Part shown: one piece after another, positions 59,201 to 64,000 of the stretch
How the letters are laid out: every line of letters starts with the position of its first letter
Numbering within the stretch: position 1 is the first letter of the stretch
Notes under the pieces: model-generated
What the model saw: the letters and a program-made list of their open reading frames with translations, nothing else
Database searches by the model: none
Told to the model about the DNA's origin: nothing
From: Trichoplax adhaerens
Lineage: Eukaryota; Placozoa; Uniplacotomia; Trichoplacea; Trichoplacidae
Reading direction: 5' to 3'
NCBI RefSeq assembly: GCF_000150275.1
Contig: NW_002060943.1
Coordinates: 10,559,064 to 10,623,063, forward strand
DNA: 64,000 nt
Position numbers and translations under genes: made by a program

Positions 59201-62200
59201 GCTTAATTGAGATGATTTTTTTTATTTATCGATATAATCTTCGTGTAGTACTAAGCAATTCGCTCAAAATTTCTAGCTAATATTGCTCCTCTAAAGCAAT
59301 ATTAAACAAGTTTTTTATTTTATATTTTAAACTACAGCGTGAATCTCTACAATCTAAATTGAAAAAACTAGATTCAGAGAAGGATGAAATAGAAAGAAAG
59401 CACTCTCAAACGGTTGGCTATTTTTCACTTTTGCTTTTAATAATTAAAATTTGTTATGTCTATCTGATCTGATCACTACTAGAGACAATATAATCAGTCA
59501 TTTATTTAATTCAGTAAATACTATAGAATATCGCTAGGTTATTAGAACCAGAAATGAAACTAGTAGAATCATTAATTAAACAGATTTACTTACATAGAAA
59601 TTATACGTATATTACCAAAGAGTAACATGATTGAAATTAATCAGAATTTTTCAATCTCCCAGAACACTTAATGTAGCCTGCAAAAGCCGTGTGTAGTTTC
59701 TATTTGATAAAGTAGTACACATGTAGGGATAACCAGTTTAGTTAAATTAAATTATATTATATCAGGAGTTTTTATTTTAATCTTAATTAATAATACTAAC
59801 GTACATCATCGTATCAGTAATAAATACCATATAAACATAACAGATATCCCTGAATCAATGAACTAGATCAAGTTGAAATCTCAGATTCTCGAAACCCTAT
59901 TTAACTGCAGTATTGTATGAACTTGATACAGTTGATGCTCGCAGCCAACGATTAACACTCTAAAGGTTATATTATCTTTTGATGACTTTACAGATAAATC
60001 GCTTGGAAGTTCAAATCGAAAAGTTACAAAGTGATATGGCTTCGTTGGAAAATGCTAAAAAAGAGAGTGAAATCTCTGCTCAAGATGCTGCGGAAAGATT
60101 TTCATTACTACAGCAAGAAACGGATGAAAGTCATCGTAAGGTAATAATCATTTAAAAAAGTAAAAAAGTTTTTTAACTTATGACTGGAGTATACGAGTAT
60201 ACATTATCAGTTTATCATTTGAGAACTTGGAAGAGGTTGAGCCTTTCATTACATTAATAATACAACTATAAATCATAAAGAAGTCTGTATTGTAAATTAA
60301 GAAAATTTCTGGTATATAATTAGGTAACAGATTGGCGCCTAGAACTAAATCAGGTTAAACAAGGCTTGCAAGAGTCAAAAAATCAAAGCGAAAAATATAA
60401 GAAAGAGGTAAATTAATACTCGGATAAATCAATACGAAACTAATGAAATATAAAGTATTTACTACAGTACTCCTGTATCAAAAAGTAGCCTGATATAGAA
60501 ATTATTAGAAATATAAGATGATCTCCTAACAAACAGTATGAGATTTTATTTAAAAAAAATTGTAAAACAAATGAATGAACTTTGACTTCAAATGGTTTAC
60601 ATCCCTAAGATTTATAAAGCTGTTATCTTGCTTACAAAAATTGACGAAATTACCTTCGTGATATAGTTAGCAGAATATCCGGTTAAACTGAAAGAATTGG
60701 AAGAACAACGAGATGCAATCCAAGAAAAATACGATGAGAACCGCGAAGAAGTACATAATAATTTATCGACTACTTTTGATTACATTAATTATGAAGCTTA
60801 TTAATTTAATTACGGCTTCCCCGTTACTACTTGTATATTTATTTAGCTGGAAAAAATTAAGACTGAACTTGAGAAATGTAAAATCAAGGCTGACGATGAA
60901 CGTAACGCGCTGGCAGAAGAAGTATAATTTTAACCTTTTATCATTACTAAAGCAGCTCATTCCTAATGTAATGCGGTAAATCATTACCTAAATACATAAT
61001 AATCTATTTTAAATTATCAATATCAAGGTTGCGCATCGTCATGATATGCTAATCAAGACAAGACATGAAATCGTTAGTCAAGAGCAAAAAAATCGAGATT
61101 TGGTTGCAGAGGTAAATTGCAGTTTTCAAATTAAAGATAAATAGTGTTACGTGAGCTGTAAAATAATATTGAAGGCTCTAATCCTTAGTAAATATTACTG
61201 ACCCACTTCTTAATAATTGAGCATTAAATTACTACTATACAGCTTGTCAGCCGTAAGGAAACAATTCATCAACTGCGCCAAGAGCAGAATCGTAAAACAG
61301 AAGATGTAAGTTGCTAGTTTCCATCGAAATCAATTTAAACCGAAAATTTGATAACCATTACCGATGGGAACTATATCTCATTAGAATATATCTTGATCTA
61401 AAATAGTGTCTTAATGGTTATAAAGTAACAGATTTTACTATTATTCTAGTTTAATACGAAGCTAAACCAGTTCGAGAGAAAATTAGCCGAATCAAAAAAT
61501 CAAAGTAACACGTACTGGGAAGAAGTTAGTTGATAGACAATCTTCTAATTTTAGCTATTATAATATTATTCTACAAATGTCTTTATCCAATACCATTGTA
61601 TATCAAATTAAGTGTTATTCTATTTTGAAATTAAAGCAAATATATAACGGGAAAATGTTGATAAATGATCTAAGATTTTAATCTTGGCATATCAGTTTAG
61701 ATATAACTTTGTTTTAATATTTTTGCAAGTCAAGCTGTATTTTGTATTCGCTTATTCTCTTATTCCTTTCCTTTAGATGACTAGAATGTCAGACCAAATT
61801 AAGAAATTTCTTGTTGAGGTTAGTTATCCTGCAGTAAGACGTAAAAAAATACTACATGTTCTAATAATAGCAACGAACGAAGGAAATTAAAATGTGGAAA
61901 CGATTATTGTTTTTAATAGATTGAAAGCAAAGATGAAGCACTTCAGAAAGCCAATAATGAGATTGAATCGCTAAAGAATATCAATACTCAAACAGAGGCA
62001 AAGGTATGACACTTGTAATTAAAATAATTTACTTTCTTCTATAGATTTGTGAATTTATTTTATTTTCGGCCTTAAGATCTAATCTAGACCTATCTTAAGC
62101 CACGTAATAATTGTTAGCATTGGTAATAATATACTTTATTACTAGTATCGGGATTATGAACAAACGATTGAAGATTATAAATTGCAACGCGATCAACACT

Positions 62201-64000
62201 TGGACGAAGTTAGTATTTATTGCAAGCGCTAATCTTCCGTTGAAGGGCAACTGTTAGTGTTGTATTGTTAATGATATATGAAACATTTTTATGATATTGT
62301 AGGTTAGCAAACGCGAGAAATCTATAGAAAAACTAGAACTTGACCTAATGATGGCCCAAGAAGAAGTTCGTAATAAATCAAATCAGGTCAGCATTTTCAA
62401 TTTCATATTACGCTATTTTAATTGAAATTTTGGTCTGAGACACTTTTAACATTTGAATAATAAAGTTTTGCTATTGATAGCTTACTGTTTCACGATTGTA
62501 ATATTTGCTTTGCTGGTTTAGGTTGACCGGTACGACAAAACAAGAGACGAATTAGAGCGAGAAGTTACCCTGACCAGGAAGCGAAATGATGAATTAATAC
62601 AAGAGGTAAATTAGTATCATCCACATATGTGGATATGGTTCTGTCGGGCTTTACTTTTTCGTTAATCATATCTTACGAGTCAAAATTAACTAAATTGCGT
62701 CTATGATATAGTAATTTTTCTCTTGTTTATTTATGCTCTACATTGATTCTAGAATAATAACCTATTGTCACGCATAGAAATTACAGATCTAGCAACAACC
62801 AGTGAACAAAGTACATTAATTGTCGAGGTAGGTACTATAGTATTAAGTGATGGTATCATTATATCGTACGCTGCTCATACTTTCTAATATCAAAATTAGC
62901 TTTAACAAAAGAAATATTTTAATTATGTATAAAATAGCAATTATGATTATTAGTTAATTTAGCTATTTTATGCTAGCTGGCTATTATGATAAATCAGTTA
63001 CTATTGCAGTAAAATATTTATTCTCAGCAATACAAATTACATCCTTAATTTATTTATTTCGTAATCATGTGCTTTCATGACATTAAAAATATAATAACTT
63101 TACGTTTGATGATCATTTATAGCATACAGTATTATTGCTTTTAGTGGCGATCAAATTACCTACGCAGAATTCATTCGTGATAAAATTTTTATAAATCTAT
63201 CAAATACATAGGATAGGAAAGAAAATCATTTTATCGAGCATTTAAGTTTTATATTTGATTTAAGTAATGCGTAATAAGTAAAATCCAGATAATAGCACCC
63301 TGTATAATTGAAATTTTTTGTAAAACATGTATCTCCATTTTGAGTGTTGCGTTACTGACTAATTAGAACCTGATACTATTAGTTGTGTGTATTATAAAGT
63401 ATTGACATAATCATAGTTGACTACATTTTATAGTAAATTTTGTTCTTGATATAAGAAAAATTTCATGCCATGACAAACTAATGCATATATTCTTACATAA
63501 ATGTTAAAAATTCAAAGCTGGAAAAATCGAAATCTATTAACAATCGATTACTGAAGGAGTCGGAAATTATTAAGAATCAGCTTACAAACAGCCAAGCTAA
63601 AGTAAATAATGCGTTTCGTAGTTTAACTTCAGAACTTAATATTCTGTAGTATGGAAGTAATAAAACTTTTAATTAATAGGTTCAACAGCTCGATAGCGAA
63701 ATTGATAAATTAAAGATGCAGCATCGCTCCGAGGTAAGTTTGGAAAATTACTATGCTAAATACTATACAATTGATCTATCTCGATATGGTGAATTATATC
63801 AAATCGGTTATAGTTAATAAAATTTTAAAATTTACTTCACTTAGCTGCAAGCACAAGAAAGTGATCTAAGAAATAAAGAAAGACTTCTTGAGGATACTGA
63901 AAAACGCTATTCTATTTTAAAAGAAAAGGTAGTATTATATTCCTGTCTTCGCGATCGAACATTGAACCCTATATTTAAAGTATAATTATATGATGCGATG
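53258..64000 (+). CDS. Long coiled-coil protein, unidentified; 3' end off window
   Basis: The visible 29 exons encode 838 aa, nearly all heptad coiled coil. Exons: 53258-53404, 55529-55678, 55894-55977, 56376-56507, 56819-56892, 57058-57097, 57257-57340, 57467-57550, 58251-58409, 58523-58573, 58745-58828, 58940-59023, 59338-59412, 59994-60140, 60324-60407, 60667-60750, 60847-60921, 61028-61111, 61243-61305, 61450-61524, 61777-61818, 61920-62003, 62146-62208, 62303-62386, 62522-62605, 62753-62827, 63518-63601, 63680-63733, 63845-63928. The N-terminus (MEEDYRQFADGLGE; later NLQSYVEELSEQNDSLVHTV and REYD-like ADYEYDIGILIDFI) looks conserved rather than random, but I do not recognise the family. 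All junctions except 56892/57058 (phase 2) are phase 0. The start ATG has a purine at -3 (ACCATGG). There is no membrane segment, signal peptide or catalytic motif. A centrosomal, ciliary or Golgi structural role is a guess from the coiled coil alone. Confidence 0.85.
53405..55528 (+). other. Large first intron of the coiled-coil gene
   Basis: A 2.1-kb phase-0 intron, by far the longest of this gene. It is AT-rich with no exon-like frame. It could hide an alternative first exon or regulatory element, but I see none. Confidence 0.6.
57257..63928 (+). repeat. Array of 84-nt (28-residue) coiled-coil exons
   Basis: Thirteen exons of this gene are exactly 84 nt: one at 55894 and twelve here, starting at 57257, 57467, 58745, 58940, 60324, 60667, 61028, 61920, 62303, 62522, 63518 and 63845. 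Others are 63 nt (61243, 62146), 42 nt (61777) and 147 nt (59994), all whole multiples of a heptad, and 75 nt (59338, 60847, 61450, 62753). All introns in this span are phase 0. Most exons begin with L, V, I, F, M or Y and end in E or K. Length uniformity plus phase uniformity indicates exon duplication. Confidence 0.8.
57551..58250 (+). other. GC-AG intron in the coiled-coil gene
   Basis: The exon ends ...NSLQE and is followed by GCAAGT, giving CAAGAG|GCAAGT, the standard GC-donor consensus. The acceptor TTTTTCAG at 58250 opens KDADIRKLKSE in phase 0. The only nearby GT (57555) would give an immediate stop after splicing. With this donor the exon is also exactly 84 nt. Confidence 0.85.

Overview
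This is animal nuclear DNA. It is AT-rich and its genes are broken into many small exons (often 50-160 nt) by short GT-AG introns, several under 60 nt. The recognisable proteins are metazoan: TSNAXIP1, MROH1, rotatin, paraplegin, OVCA2 and a large ciliary-type WD-repeat protein. Dense intron retention with compact introns suggests an early-branching animal. A placozoan is my best guess, but it is an inference and not proven here. I see no bacterial, plasmid, CRISPR, viral or transposase sequence.

Layout: (1) 1-2254, minus strand, the 5' two-thirds of a TSNAXIP1 gene that runs off the left edge. (2) 2255-4178, a divergent spacer ending in an array of palindromic TACTGTACAGTA-type repeats. (3) 4179-15051, plus, a complete 42-exon MROH1 gene (about 1,646 aa). 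(4) 15052-16595, a spacer with the same repeats and a CA-rich microsatellite. (5) 16689-28384, plus, a complete 45-exon rotatin gene (about 2,271 aa). (6) 28385-29574, a convergent 3' spacer. (7) 29575-35498, minus, a paraplegin (SPG7) gene: 19 exons are firm and the mitochondrial presequence exon is tentative. (8) 35770-35937, an unassigned 55-aa ORF. (9) 36191-37400, plus, an OVCA2 serine hydrolase in three exons. (10) 38259-49717, minus, a complete 38-exon WD-repeat gene (about 1,462 aa) resembling WDR87/WDR97. (11) 49718-53257, a divergent spacer with no convincing gene. (12) 53258-right edge, plus, a long coiled-coil gene with at least 29 exons, which I could not name.

The exon models were built by hand from reading frame, splice-site dinucleotides and phase. 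For MROH1 and the WD gene every junction is in phase and the length is plausible for the family. Rotatin and SPG7 each have a few uncertain junctions. Functionally the window mixes centriole/cilium genes (TSNAXIP1, rotatin, WD protein, possibly the coiled coil) with a lysosomal/HEAT protein, a mitochondrial AAA protease and a small hydrolase. Nothing shows that they are co-regulated.

The most unusual feature is the coiled-coil gene. Thirteen of its exons are exactly 84 nt (28 residues, four heptads), nearly all boundaries are phase 0, and at least two exons share a recognisable segment. This suggests growth by exon duplication. Other points of interest are the promoter-proximal palindromic arrays, two GC-AG introns, and introns of roughly 29-57 nt.
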